NCBI GenBank assembly: GCA_902810695.1
Contig: CADDYV010000035.1
Span: 1-36,571, forward strand
Length of the DNA stretch: 36,571 nt
Direction: 5' to 3'
Source of the DNA: Actinomycetota bacterium
Lineage (GTDB): Bacteria; Actinomycetota; Rubrobacteria; Rubrobacterales; Rubrobacteraceae
The translations under genes and the position numbers were made by a program. The notes under the pieces are model-generated. The model saw nothing but the letters and a program-made list of their open reading frames with translations, was not told where the DNA came from and did no database searches. How positions within the stretch are numbered: position 1 is the stretch's first letter; the number at the start of each line of letters is the position of its first letter. Below, in pieces: positions 16,623 to 25,395 of this stretch.

Positions 16623-17213
16623 CTACCCTACGCCGAGGGCGTTGCGGATAAAGCGGGCGACCTCGGCGACGAAGGGTTCGGGTGGGATGTCGGGGTTGTA
16701 GACGAAGCAGTCGGCTCCGGCGCGCTCTATGAGGCCGACTATGATCCTTGCGGTCATCTCGGGGTCCAGGTTCCGGTCCACATCACCAAGCTCCTGCCCG
16801 CGCTCTATGAGCTTTATGACCATCTGGTGGTAGGGACGCTCGGCCTCCCGGCGCTCGTGTACCCCGCCCTGGAAGCCGAGACCGCTCAGCACCACCCCCA
16901 GGATGTCCCGGTAGCGCTCCAGCACCTCCAGGGCTGCCTTCACCGCGGCTTCTATGGCCTCTCCCGTGTCCCCGGTCTCGTTGACCGCCTTGAAGACGGC
17001 GCTCTGGATGTCCTTCTGCATCTCGCGGTGGAACTCGGCGACGAGGGAGAGCTTCGAAGTGAAGTACAGATAGAACGTGCCCTGCGAGACGCCGGCGCGC
17101 TTTACGATCTCGGAGACCCGCGCCCCGTCGAGCCCCTTCTCGGCGAGCACCTCCCTTGCTGCCGCCAGAAGCTGCTCCCTGCGGTCTACCATCCCGGGCG
17201 CTGCATCAGACAT
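16623..17213 (-). CDS. TetR-family regulator, probable FadR-like repressor
   Basis: A 196-residue TetR-type repressor with the DNA-binding domain at about residues 12-60: LLAAAREVLAEKGLDGARV, then IVKRAGVSQGTFYLYFTSKLSLV. The C-terminal ligand domain is helical. It is the last gene of a minus-strand run (acyl-CoA dehydrogenase, thiolase, FadB fusion, SDR), starting only 40 bp after the SDR, so it is probably in the same operon. TetR-type FadR proteins of Gram-positive bacteria repress beta-oxidation genes and release on long-chain acyl-CoA. The 17-bp dyads at 22729, 25401 and 27759 are its likely targets. The assignment is by context; the divergent-type TetR at 8754 is the only other candidate here. 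Confidence 0.85.
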   Translation of the reverse strand: MSDAAPGMVDRREQLLAAAREVLAEKGLDGARVSEIVKRAGVSQGTFYLYFTSKLSLVAEFHREMQKDIQSAVFKAVNETGDTGEAIEAAVKAALEVLERYRDILGVVLSGLGFQGGVHERREAERPYHQMVIKLIERGQELGDVDRNLDPEMTARIIVGLIERAGADCFVYNPDIPPEPFVAEVARFIRNALGVG

Positions 17214-17253
17214 TCTCCCATTCTAGCTCAAAGCCTGGGGATTACTTCTCGAG

Positions 17254-18000
17254 TTACGTCACCTTCGCCACCCACCTGAGCGGCATGAAGCGCAGGGCGG
17301 CGGCGATGGGGGACCACGGCCAGGCCGGGACGAAGGCCTGGGCGGGCTCCTTCTCGATGGCCTCGGCGAGCAGGCGGCAGCCTTTCTCCGTATCCAGCAT
17401 GAAGCGGGGGTTCTTCACCCGCTCGTTCATCTCGGTGCGGATATAGCCTGGGTAGATGGTGCTCACCTTCACAGGGGTGTCCAGGAGATCCGCCCGGATG
17501 CCCTCTGCCAGCGTGGCGAGGCCCGCCTTGCTCGCCGAGTAGACCATCATGTTGCCCGGCATCCCCCGCATCGCGCCCATCGAGGAGATGACCACCAGGT
17601 GTCCCGAGTTCTGCTCACGCAGTATCTCCGCAGCCGCCTCGCACTGGGCCAGAGCGGCGATGAAATTCGTCTCGGCGGTCTGCCGGTTAGCGTGGAAGTA
17701 GCCGGTCCCCACGGGCCGCCCCTTGCCCAGCCCGGCGTTGACGATCACCCGGTCCAGAGACCCGAGGCTCTCCCGGAACTCGCGGAAGGCGCGGAAGACG
17801 TCGTCGTGGTCGTTCACGTCGAGGCGACGGGTTACGACCCTGATGCCGGGATGCCTGACCTCCAGGTCGGCCCGCAGCTCCTCCAGCCTCTCCACGCGGC
17901 GCGCGCAGAGGGCCAGGTTGCTCCCGCGGGCGGCGAACTGGCGGGCCATGCCGTACCCCAGCCCCGAACTAGCGCCGGTAATGAGAATGTTCCTCCGCAA
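17254..18000 (-). CDS. short-chain dehydrogenase/reductase
   Basis: A 248-residue classical SDR. The nucleotide motif TGASSGLG spans residues 8-15, VNAG follows at 87-90, and the catalytic set is S140, Y154 and K158 (YSASK). CARR after the second strand favours NADP(H). The last 40 residues are rich in Trp and Pro and hydrophobic (WPWSPIAAALRFMP), suggesting membrane contact. It lies 22 bp downstream of the FadB-type gene in the beta-oxidation operon, so a hydroxyacyl or fatty alcohol substrate is likely. It could alternatively be an acyl reductase. The exact substrate cannot be assigned. Confidence 0.88.
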   Translation of the reverse strand: MRRNILITGASSGLGYGMARQFAARGSNLALCARRVERLEELRADLEVRHPGIRVVTRRLDVNDHDDVFRAFREFRESLGSLDRVIVNAGLGKGRPVGTGYFHANRQTAETNFIAALAQCEAAAEILREQNSGHLVVISSMGAMRGMPGNMMVYSASKAGLATLAEGIRADLLDTPVKVSTIYPGYIRTEMNERVKNPRFMLDTEKGCRLLAEAIEKEPAQAFVPAWPWSPIAAALRFMPLRWVAKVT

Positions 18001-18022
18001 CGCTTTCCTCCCGGATCTCTCT

Positions 18023-20131
18023 CTAAGGGTAGAACCTCCTGCCCGAGGTCGCGTACTCCTCCAGCAGCCCGGCGGGCGCGAAGCGCTCGCCGTGGGCCGC
18101 GCGAAGGTTGTTCAGCTTCACGACCGCCCGCTCCGGTCCCATCTGGTCCAGATACCAGAACGGGCCGCCGCGAAACGGCGCGAACCCGAGCCCGAACACG
18201 GCCCCCACGTCTCCATCCTGCGGCGAGGAGATGATCCCTTCCTCCAGGCAGCGCACCGCCTCGCCCACCATCATCATCGCCATCCGGTCCCGGATGGTGC
18301 GGGCGGGAATGGGACGGCGTTCGGTGCCGAGGAACTCGTAGACCTCCGGGTTGACCTCTCCTTTGTTCTTCCCCTCGTAGAGGTAGAAGCCGCGCCCGCT
18401 CTTGCGGCCCTTGTAGCCGGCTGCGACCACCCCTTCACCCCGGTCGCTGGTTTGGACGGATCGCTTCTCGAAGAGGGGGCGCATGACCTCGTTGATCTTC
18501 ACCCCCGTGTCTATGCCGACCTCGTCGAGGAGCTTCAGGGGGCCGACGGGGAATCCGAAGTCCATCATGGCCTTGTCTATGCCGTCTACGGTCGCGCCCT
18601 CTTCCAGGAGCAGCAGAGCTTCGTTCATGTAGAAGGAGAGGATACGGGTGGAGTAGAAGCCGGGGCCGTCGTTCACCGTGATCACGGTCTTCCCCTGCCT
18701 CAAGCCCTCCTCGATGCAGGTGGCGAGCACCCACTCCGGGGTGTCCTCCTTACGGACCACCTCTAAGAGCGGCATCCTGGGCACCGGAGAGAAGTAGTGC
18801 ATCCCGACCACCCGCTCGGGGCGCTTCGCCTCCGCCGCTACCTCTCTTATCGGGATGGCCGAGGTGTTGGAGGCTATGACGAGGTCCTCCTTCCCCACGG
18901 CCTCGACCTGCCGGACCATCTCGCGCTTGAGGCCCACCTCCTCGGGGACCGCCTCTATCACGAGATCCGTCTGCGAGAGGGGCGCGTAGTCGTCCACGGG
19001 TACGATCCGCTCGACGATGCGGTCCCGCTCGAAGGCGTTTATCCCCTTGCCGACGCGCTTGCTGAGATCCTTCCAGACTTCTCCTCTTCCCCTGGCCGCG
19101 AGTTTCAGCTCGGCGTCCTTGAGCAGAACCCGGCGGCCAGCCCTGGCCGCGCTGACCTGGGCTATGCCGGAGCCCATGAGCCCGGCCCCGAGGATTCCGA
19201 CCGTCCCGACTTCCTTCTCCTGGCCCTCGTACGGGTTCTTCTCGGCGGCGTTCTTTATGAAGAAGAGGTGGCGCTGGGCTCTGGACTCCGGGGTGAAAAG
19301 AAGCTCGGCGAAGGCGTCCATCTCGGCTTCGAGACCGGCCTTTATTCCTTTGCGCTGGCCCGTGCGGATGCACTCGATGATTTTCGGGATCGCCGGGTAG
19401 TTACCCCGAGTCCGCTGGTAGGCATTTTTCTGTGCCCGGTCGTAGACGAGGTGGTCGAGGGGGGTGTCCTCCAGCACCCGGTCTCTCACGGAGGGCTTCC
19501 TGTGGCGGGGCTTCAGGGTCCCTTCCGCGAGCCCTCCGGCGGCGCGCTTTGCGGCGTCGAGCAATCCCTCGGGATGGATGGTCGCGTCGATCAGACCCAT
19601 CTTCTTGGCCTGGGCGGGGTAGACGTTCTTGCCGGTCATTATGATCTCCAGCGCCTTCTGCACGCCGATGAGGTTAGTCGCCCGCTGGGTTCCGCCGAGC
19701 GCCGGGAGCAGCCCCAGCAGGACCTCCGGAAAGGCGAACTTCGTCGCCGGGTGGTCGGTGGCGAGGCGGTAGCGGCAGGCGAGTGCCAGCTCCAGCCCCC
19801 CGCCGACCGCCGGGCCGTGGATCGCCGCCACCACGGGTTTTTTCAGGGACTCCATCCTGCCGAGGAGCCTGTGTCCCCTGCGGATGATCTCCTTTAGCTC
19901 TTCTTTGGTCTCTAGGCGGGAGAACTCCTCTATGTCCGCCCCGACGACGAAGGAGTCTTTTTTCGCGCTGATCAGGACCCCCGCCCGCACGGCGTCCTCG
20001 CGCTCCAGCTCGTCGAGCGCCTCCTCGAACACCCGCACCGCCGAGGTGGTGAGCTTGTTAACCCGGCTCCCGGGCTGGTCCAGGTAGACGAAGGCGATCT
20101 TATCCTCTTTGTACACGTCGAGGTAGCCCAT
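18023..20131 (-). CDS. fadB: FadB/FadJ-type enoyl-CoA hydratase / 3-hydroxyacyl-CoA dehydrogenase
   Basis: A 702-residue fusion doing two beta-oxidation steps: hydration of enoyl-CoA and NAD-dependent oxidation of the 3-hydroxyacyl-CoA. The hydratase/isomerase domain (1-190) has the oxyanion stretch HGPAVGGGLELALA with E114, and E136 in FPEVLLGLLPALGGTQR. The dehydrogenase begins at about 310 with GILGAGLMGSGIA (312-323) and carries HYFSPVPRMPLLEVV with catalytic H445 and NDGPGFYSTRIL. A second C-terminal domain repeat ends with FGLGFAPFRGGPFWYLD. Length and order match FadB/FadJ alpha subunits. It starts one base after the stop of the thiolase gene, the usual partner, so the two are translationally coupled and likely form a trifunctional complex. 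Confidence 0.94.
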   Translation of the reverse strand: MGYLDVYKEDKIAFVYLDQPGSRVNKLTTSAVRVFEEALDELEREDAVRAGVLISAKKDSFVVGADIEEFSRLETKEELKEIIRRGHRLLGRMESLKKPVVAAIHGPAVGGGLELALACRYRLATDHPATKFAFPEVLLGLLPALGGTQRATNLIGVQKALEIIMTGKNVYPAQAKKMGLIDATIHPEGLLDAAKRAAGGLAEGTLKPRHRKPSVRDRVLEDTPLDHLVYDRAQKNAYQRTRGNYPAIPKIIECIRTGQRKGIKAGLEAEMDAFAELLFTPESRAQRHLFFIKNAAEKNPYEGQEKEVGTVGILGAGLMGSGIAQVSAARAGRRVLLKDAELKLAARGRGEVWKDLSKRVGKGINAFERDRIVERIVPVDDYAPLSQTDLVIEAVPEEVGLKREMVRQVEAVGKEDLVIASNTSAIPIREVAAEAKRPERVVGMHYFSPVPRMPLLEVVRKEDTPEWVLATCIEEGLRQGKTVITVNDGPGFYSTRILSFYMNEALLLLEEGATVDGIDKAMMDFGFPVGPLKLLDEVGIDTGVKINEVMRPLFEKRSVQTSDRGEGVVAAGYKGRKSGRGFYLYEGKNKGEVNPEVYEFLGTERRPIPARTIRDRMAMMMVGEAVRCLEEGIISSPQDGDVGAVFGLGFAPFRGGPFWYLDQMGPERAVVKLNNLRAAHGERFAPAGLLEEYATSGRRFYP

Positions 20132-20132
20132 C

Positions 20133-21446
20133 TCATCCCTCCCCGGTGCGTTCGATCAGCATGGCGTGGCCCAGGCCCCCGGCGGCGCAGGCGGTGACGA
20201 GCGCGAAGTGCCCGTCCTCCTCTTCGAGACGGTGGGCGGCGGTCGTGACGAGCCGGGCTCCGGTGGCTCCGAAGGGGTGCCCGAGGGATACCGAGCCGCC
20301 CCAGGCGTTGACCCTGTCCATGCCTATGTCGCCTACCCGCTTGCCCCTCTGGAGCTTCTCGGAGGCAAAGTCGTCGGACTCCAGCGCCTTCAGCACGGCG
20401 AGTACCTGCCCGGCGAACGCCTCGTGGATCTCTACTACATCTATGTCGTCCAGGGTGAGGCCGTTGCGGTCCAGGATACGCGGCGTGGCGTAGGCGGGGC
20501 CGAGCAGCAGCTCCTCTCCGGGGTCCTGGGCAACGTAGAGGTAGTCGCGGAGCCGGGCCCTGGGTCTGTACCCTGCCGCCCTCGCTGCTTCCTCCTCCAT
20601 CAACAGCGTCGCCGAGGCCCCGTCGGTGAGCGGAGAAGAGTTGCCCGCCGTTATGGTCCCGAACGGCCTGACGAAAGCCGGTGAGAGCCTAGAGAGCTTC
20701 TCGATATTCGTGTCCCTGCGGATGGTGTTGTCCTCGGTCAGAAGCTCGAAGTCCGGCGGGACGGCGGTGGGCAGTATCTCTTCGGCGAGCCTGCCGCTCT
20801 CGGTGGCCTTCGCCGCCAGGGTGTGGGTGCGCAAAGCGTAGCGGTCCTGCTCCTCGCGCGAGATACCGAAGGCGGCAGCGAGCCGGTCCGCGCTCTCGCC
20901 CATGAGCTCCTCCGTGGAGTACTCGGAGATGGTCGGCGCCTTGGGTAGGAAGTCGCTCGGGCTCATGCCCTGCAAAATCTTGCGGAACTCCAGGGGAGAC
21001 TTGAAGCTCTGCGCCTCGAAGAGCCGCTCGCGCACCTTCTTGTCGAACTGCGGCGGGGTATCGGACATCACCTCGACGCCCCCCGCGACCGCGGCATCGG
21101 CGTTACCGGAGCGGATCGTCTCCAGGGCGCTCGTGATCGCCTGGTTGGAGGAGATGCAGGCCATCGTCACCGTGTGGGCCGGGACGGAGTTCGGTATCCC
21201 CGCCGCGAGCGCCGCGTCGCGGGCCACGTTGGAGGTGCGGATGTTCTGGATGACGGTGCCCATGACGACGTAGCCCACATCAGAAGATTTGATCCCGGTG
21301 CGCTCCACAATACCCTTGAGCACGGTGCGCGCCAGGTCGTAAGAAGTCGTCCTCAAGTACTCTGTCCCGGAGCGCATGAAGGGTGTTCTCACCCCGTCTA
21401 CTAGGACGACGCTGCGCCCGGAGCCGTCTGTGCGTGCGGTCGCCAT
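20133..21446 (-). CDS. fadI: acetyl-CoA acyltransferase (FadI-type thiolase)
   Basis: A 437-residue thiolase that cleaves 3-ketoacyl-CoA to acetyl-CoA and a shortened acyl-CoA. The nucleophile is C97 (TMACISSNQA). The C-terminal active-site loops are GGSVSLGHPFGATGAR (H390) and CAAGGLGHAM (C420). The length and the loop at 120-170 (FKSPLEFRKILQGMSPSDF) resemble the FadI / trifunctional beta group rather than biosynthetic AtoB-like thiolases. It lies between the acyl-CoA dehydrogenase (18 bp upstream) and the FadB fusion (1 bp downstream). Regulation is probably through the dyad at 22729-22745 in front of the operon. Confidence 0.94.
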   Translation of the reverse strand: MATARTDGSGRSVVLVDGVRTPFMRSGTEYLRTTSYDLARTVLKGIVERTGIKSSDVGYVVMGTVIQNIRTSNVARDAALAAGIPNSVPAHTVTMACISSNQAITSALETIRSGNADAAVAGGVEVMSDTPPQFDKKVRERLFEAQSFKSPLEFRKILQGMSPSDFLPKAPTISEYSTEELMGESADRLAAAFGISREEQDRYALRTHTLAAKATESGRLAEEILPTAVPPDFELLTEDNTIRRDTNIEKLSRLSPAFVRPFGTITAGNSSPLTDGASATLLMEEEAARAAGYRPRARLRDYLYVAQDPGEELLLGPAYATPRILDRNGLTLDDIDVVEIHEAFAGQVLAVLKALESDDFASEKLQRGKRVGDIGMDRVNAWGGSVSLGHPFGATGARLVTTAAHRLEEEDGHFALVTACAAGGLGHAMLIERTGEG

Positions 21447-21464
21447 CTGTACTCTCCTCCAACC

Positions 21465-22661
21465 TCAGCCGGCGGGGACGAACGCCTGCTCGCCCGTGAT
21501 CGAACGCCCCACGATCAGGGACTGCACGGTATCGGTGCCCTCGTAGGTGTAGATGATCTCCATGTCCGCCAGGTGCTTGCCGACGAGATAGTCCACGAGC
21601 ACGCCGTTGCCGCCGAGGATGTCGCGGGCCTCGGAGCAGACCTGCTTCCCCTTCTTTGCGGTGATGAGCTTGGCCAGAGAAGCCCTGCCGTGGGTCATCT
21701 CGCCCCTGTCCAGTAGCTGCGCGAGCCGGAAGCAGACGAGCTGCATCTGCGTGAGGTCGGCGAGCATGTTGGCGAGCCGGTACTGTATTAGCTGGAAGCT
21801 AGCCTGGGACATCCCGAAGATCTCACGCTCCTTCGCGTACTGCACGGCGGCCTCGTAGCAGGCGAGCGCGTGCCCGAGCCCCTGCCAGGCCACACCGTAT
21901 CGGGTGTTGGTGAGCACTGTAGAAGTGTCTTTGAAGGAGCCGGCGTTCTCCAGCTTGTTCTCCGCCGGCACGCGGACGTTGTCCAGGGTGATATCGGCCT
22001 GCCAGGAGGAGCGGTTGCCAATCTTACCCTCTATCTTCCTGGTCTCGAAGCCTTCGGTGCCCTTCTCCACGAGGAATCCTTTTACCTCCCCGTCCTCCAT
22101 GTCGCGTGCCCACACGACGACCACGTCGGCGAAGGTGGCGTTGCCGATCCAACGTTTCTCGCCGTTGAGGACCCACCCGTCGCCGTCCTTCTCGGCGGTG
22201 GTCTCCAGCATCACGACATCGGAGCCGTGATCTGGCTCGGTGAGGGCGAACGCGCCTATCTTCTCCATCTTCGCCATCTGAGGCAGCCACTTCTGCCGCT
22301 GCTCCTCGCTGCCGCAGAGGGCGATGGAGGCCATAGCGAGCCCCGAGTGGACCCCGAAGAAGGTGCTCAGAGAACCGTCGCCCCGCGAGAGCTCCATCAT
22401 GACCAGCCCCGAGGCGAGGTTGCTCATCTCGGGACAGCCGTACTCCTTGGGGATGACGTGCCCGGCGATGTTAAGCTCGGCGAGCTTGGGGATAAGCTCG
22501 AAAGGGAACTCCTCCTTGTTCCAGTACTTCCCCATCACCGGGATGACCTCCCGGTCGCAGAACTCCCTGACTCTGTCCCGGATCCTACGGTCCTCGTCGC
22601 TCATCCACTCCTCGACCAGGTAGTAGTCGGTCCCGAGCGGCTTGCCTATGTCGGCGATCAT
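21465..22661 (-). CDS. acyl-CoA dehydrogenase (glutaryl-CoA dehydrogenase-like)
   Basis: A 398-residue FAD acyl-CoA dehydrogenase, the first step of beta-oxidation. FALTEPDHGSD (flavin/substrate loop) and WIGNATFADVVVVWAR are clear. The catalytic base is E374 in TYEGTDTVQSLIVGR, the same position as in glutaryl-CoA dehydrogenase, and TEPxHGSD also fits that branch. Because the neighbours are long-chain beta-oxidation genes, I call only the superfamily. The ATG at 22661 follows GGAGGGAGGAAG, a very strong ribosome site; an open frame 20 codons longer at its start runs into the leader. It is the first gene of the fad operon, with a dyad operator in its promoter region. Confidence 0.92.
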   Translation of the reverse strand: MIADIGKPLGTDYYLVEEWMSDEDRRIRDRVREFCDREVIPVMGKYWNKEEFPFELIPKLAELNIAGHVIPKEYGCPEMSNLASGLVMMELSRGDGSLSTFFGVHSGLAMASIALCGSEEQRQKWLPQMAKMEKIGAFALTEPDHGSDVVMLETTAEKDGDGWVLNGEKRWIGNATFADVVVVWARDMEDGEVKGFLVEKGTEGFETRKIEGKIGNRSSWQADITLDNVRVPAENKLENAGSFKDTSTVLTNTRYGVAWQGLGHALACYEAAVQYAKEREIFGMSQASFQLIQYRLANMLADLTQMQLVCFRLAQLLDRGEMTHGRASLAKLITAKKGKQVCSEARDILGGNGVLVDYLVGKHLADMEIIYTYEGTDTVQSLIVGRSITGEQAFVPAG

Positions 22662-22728
22662 CTTCCTCCCTCCGGTACGGGTCGTCTTCGATGTTTTTCT
22701 CTGCCTCGACCCCTCTTCCACCAGTATG

Positions 22729-22745
22729 TGACTGATCGTCAGTCA
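22729..22745. promoter_or_regulatory. FadR-like operator, site 1
   Basis: A perfect 7-3-7 inverted repeat TGACTGA-TCG-TCAGTCA. For the minus-strand acyl-CoA dehydrogenase operon it falls just after the expected transcription start of the promoter at 22761-22788, a position that would block initiation. It shares both arms exactly with the site at 25401. As I recall, TetR-type FadR sites in Bacillus have a related TGAATGA...TCATTCA form. Confidence 0.75.
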
Positions 22746-22760
22746 ATAGCTTTGACGCAC

Positions 22761-22788
22761 ATTGTACGTGCTGGGAGAGGCGAGTCAA
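22761..22788 (-). promoter_or_regulatory. candidate promoter of fad operon
   Basis: TTGACT (minus strand, 22783-22788), a 16-bp spacer and TACAAT (22761-22766), five of six matches at both boxes. It lies between the aldehyde dehydrogenase stop and the operator. Confidence 0.5.
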
Positions 22789-22801
22789 GCCGTCTCCTCC
22801 T

Positions 22802-24421
22802 CTATCTGACTCCGGGGAGGTGGCGCAGGAGTTTGATCGAGGAGGACATCAGGTGTTCGTAGGTCTTGCCGTCCATGCCGAGGAAGGGGGAGACGAGGGG
22901 CAGGAGGCGCTGGGTGGCGACTGTCTGGGACTCGGTGTACTTGGTGATCCCCTCCTCGCCGTGTCTGCGGCCGAGCCCGGAGTCCTTGAACCCTCCCATC
23001 GGGGAGTCGGTGGAGGCCCAGCCGGGAGCGTAAGCCTCGTTTATATTCACGGTGCCTGCGCGGATGCGCGGCGCGATCTCTCTTTGCGCCCAGCGCGTGC
23101 TGCGGGTCCAGAGGCTGGCGCTCAGGCCGTAGCGGGTGTCGTTGGCCAGCTCGACGGCTTCCTCCGGGGTGGAGAACGCAGAAGCGGCTACCACCGGCCC
23201 GAAGGTCTCCTCGGAGGAGAGGGGCATCTCTGGGGTTACGTTCGAGAGGATGGTCGGTTCATAGAAGTATGGCCCGAGGTCCGGGCGCGGGCGGCCGCCG
23301 GTCAGGACCCGCGCTCCCTGTGCTACCGCCTCCCCGACGCGGGAAGAGACGCGCTCAAACTGCTCTCGGGAGATCAGGGAGCCCACCTCTGCCGTGTAGT
23401 CGAGGCTCGCTCCGAGCTTGATGCGGCCTGTTCTCTCTACCAGACGGGCGACGAACTCCTCGTAGATGGCGCAGTGGACGTAGAGCCGCTCGGCCGAGAT
23501 GCATAGCTGCCCGGCGTTGGAGAAGCATGCCCGGACGGCGCCCTCTACCGTGCGGCCCAGGCCGGCGTCGGCGAAGACGATCATGGGATTCTTTCCCCCG
23601 AGCTCCATCGAGGAGCCCACGAGGCGGGAGGCTGCTCTCGCGGCCACCTCCCGGCCCGTCCTCGTGCTGCCGGTGAACATCACGAAGTCCGCGCGGTCCG
23701 TGATCTGCGGTCCGATCTCCTCTCCCGGTCCGGTCACGACCTGGATGAGATCTCGCGGCAGCCCGCACTCTGCGAGGAGCCGCACGAGCCACAGGGCGCT
23801 GAAGGGCGTCTTTCCGTCGGGCTTTATTACAGCGGCGTTTCCGGCCATGAGCGCCGGGATGGCGTCGGTGATCGCGAGCGTCAGCGGGTAGTTCCACGGC
23901 GAGATGAACCCTACGACCCCCTTGGGATGCCGGTGGTGCGTGACCGAGGTGAGCAAAGGCATAGCACCCTGCCTGCGGCGGCTCCTCAGGTACTTCCTTG
24001 CGGTGTTGGCGTAGTAGCGGGCGACGATGGCCGCATCGAGCAACTCCTCGAAGACGTGCAGGCGGGCCTTGCCGCTCTCGAGCTGCGCGAGGTCCAGGAT
24101 ATCCTCCCGCCGCTCCAGCAGCAGGTCGTGGAAGCGCAGGAAGACCTCGCCCCTCTTCTCGAAGCTCGTCTTCGCCCACTCTCTCTGGACCCGCCTAGTC
24201 CGCCGGAACGCCTCTTCCACGTCCTCCTCGCGGCAGCGCGGTATGCTGCCGAGAATCTCCCCGGTAAACGGGCACTCCACCTCCAGGAACTCTTCTTCTG
24301 TATCCCTCGCCACAGTCACCCAGCCTCCCAGCTCCCGTAGCGTCTCGCAGGTAATGCGCCCGGTCGTAGCCATCAGTGCCTCGGTGGCAGAGGGTTTATT
24401 TCCGTCTCTTACCCGCATCAC
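22802..24421 (-). CDS. NAD(P)-dependent aldehyde dehydrogenase
   Basis: A 539-residue aldehyde dehydrogenase with all catalytic elements: N177 in SPWNYPL, E273 in MELGGKNP, C307 in GQLCIS, and EETFGPVV further on. Overall it resembles actinobacterial succinate-semialdehyde dehydrogenases of the GabD2 type. In this setting a fatty aldehyde substrate is more likely: the gene overlaps the preceding SDR by four bases (GTGA) and is divergent from a long-chain acyl-CoA ligase under a shared operator. AGGAG lies a few bases before the GTG; an ATG 16 codons in is an alternative start. The C-terminal extension (LLPLVSPFLGMDGKTY) is longer than in soluble ALDHs and mildly hydrophobic. Confidence 0.9.
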   Translation of the reverse strand: MMRVRDGNKPSATEALMATTGRITCETLRELGGWVTVARDTEEEFLEVECPFTGEILGSIPRCREEDVEEAFRRTRRVQREWAKTSFEKRGEVFLRFHDLLLERREDILDLAQLESGKARLHVFEELLDAAIVARYYANTARKYLRSRRRQGAMPLLTSVTHHRHPKGVVGFISPWNYPLTLAITDAIPALMAGNAAVIKPDGKTPFSALWLVRLLAECGLPRDLIQVVTGPGEEIGPQITDRADFVMFTGSTRTGREVAARAASRLVGSSMELGGKNPMIVFADAGLGRTVEGAVRACFSNAGQLCISAERLYVHCAIYEEFVARLVERTGRIKLGASLDYTAEVGSLISREQFERVSSRVGEAVAQGARVLTGGRPRPDLGPYFYEPTILSNVTPEMPLSSEETFGPVVAASAFSTPEEAVELANDTRYGLSASLWTRSTRWAQREIAPRIRAGTVNINEAYAPGWASTDSPMGGFKDSGLGRRHGEEGITKYTESQTVATQRLLPLVSPFLGMDGKTYEHLMSSSIKLLRHLPGVR

Positions 24422-25281
24422 CTGCTCCTGCCGGATGCCCAGGATGTCTCCCTATTCTTGCCCTTTGCGTGGCCCACGAACTCGTCCATCGAGTGGTTTA
24501 CGCCGAAGAAGTCCATGATCCAGTCCAGAACATCGGCGGGCAGCACGTGAAGCGCCGGGACCGTGGTTACGATCGGGGGCATCTTTATCTCCTGGCGGTT
24601 GCGTTCGATCAGACGCATGACCTTCTCCGCCACCTTCTCGGGGTCGAGGATGGGCAGCACCACCCTTGGGAAGCGGCTCTTGACCCCTTCGAACATCCCC
24701 GTGTTCACGTAGTAAGGGCTCACGATAGTGGTCCTCACTCCATCGTAGCCGTACCTCTTCAGTTCCACCCGCAAAGACTCCATGAATCCTATAGCCGCGT
24801 GCTTGCTCGCCGAGTAGTCGGTCTGCTTGCTCACCCCCACGATGCCTGCCGCCGAAGCCATCGTGACGATGTGCCCCTCATTTCTCTCCATCATGTAGGG
24901 CAGAAACGACTTCGTCACCCAGTAGAGCGCGAGAGTGTTTACCCCAAATACCTTCTCTATCTGCTCGTCTGTGGCCTCCAGAAGCCGCCTGCCGGTTACA
25001 ACCCCGGCGTTATTGATCAGTATCTCCACGTCCCCGACCTCGTCGCGCACCCTCTCTGCAACCTCGTAGACTACACTTCGGTCCGAGACGTCGCAGAGGT
25101 AGCCGCAGGCTTGGCCGCCTTGAGATTCGATCTCCCTAACAGTCTCGTCTATGGCCTGCTGGTCTACGTCGTAGATGACGATCCGACGCGCCCCTCTCCG
25201 GGCGAGCTTTGAGGCCATGAGCCTCCCCAGGCCGCTCGCTCCGCCTGTGACCAGCGCAACCTTGCCCCTGATATCCGTCAT
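24418..25281 (-). CDS. short-chain dehydrogenase (SDR16C / retinol-dehydrogenase-like)
   Basis: A 287-residue classical SDR: TGGASGLG at residues 12-19, INNAG at 89-93, S143, and Y156/K160 in YSASK. The D in YDVD (38-40) after the second strand suggests NAD(H). The C-terminal part (LPADVLDWIMDFFGVN) resembles the membrane-associated tail of lipid-active SDR16C enzymes. Its stop overlaps the aldehyde dehydrogenase start by four bases, so alcohol to aldehyde to acid in one operon is the natural reading. The ATG has AGGGGG upstream. A dyad operator and a TTGACC-17-TAAACT promoter lie in the divergent region. Confidence 0.88.
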   Translation of the reverse strand: MTDIRGKVALVTGGASGLGRLMASKLARRGARRIVIYDVDQQAIDETVREIESQGGQACGYLCDVSDRSVVYEVAERVRDEVGDVEILINNAGVVTGRRLLEATDEQIEKVFGVNTLALYWVTKSFLPYMMERNEGHIVTMASAAGIVGVSKQTDYSASKHAAIGFMESLRVELKRYGYDGVRTTIVSPYYVNTGMFEGVKSRFPRVVLPILDPEKVAEKVMRLIERNRQEIKMPPIVTTVPALHVLPADVLDWIMDFFGVNHSMDEFVGHAKGKNRETSWASGRSR

Positions 25282-25331
25282 GAAATCCCCCTTCCGAGCC
25301 TAGCTTCAAAGACTGACCACTTTACAAATAG

Positions 25332-25350
25332 TTGTTATCGGATGATAATA
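25332..25350 (-). promoter_or_regulatory. 19-bp ATTATCA motif, copy C
   Basis: The minus strand reads TATTATCATCCGATAACAA, 10 bp after the candidate -10 of the SDR gene. It matches copy A at 15 of 19 and copy B at 14 of 19. It is also a near-palindrome: TTGTTATC-GGAT-GATAATAA on the plus strand, one mismatch. Confidence 0.35.
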
Positions 25351-25360
25351 AGCCAGTGTC

Positions 25361-25389
25361 AGTTTACATTTCCGGGGTGTTACGGTCAA
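25361..25389 (-). promoter_or_regulatory. candidate promoter of SDR-ALDH operon
   Basis: TTGACC (25384-25389, minus strand), a 17-bp spacer and TAAACT (25361-25366). The dyad at 25401-25417 lies about 11 bp upstream of the -35. Confidence 0.4.
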
Positions 25390-25395
25390 CAGTCA

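Noticed and set aside
18797-19897. Long plus-strand frame opposite the FadB-type gene
   Set aside because: Fully inside a strongly conserved coding sequence on the other strand; composition of a shadow.
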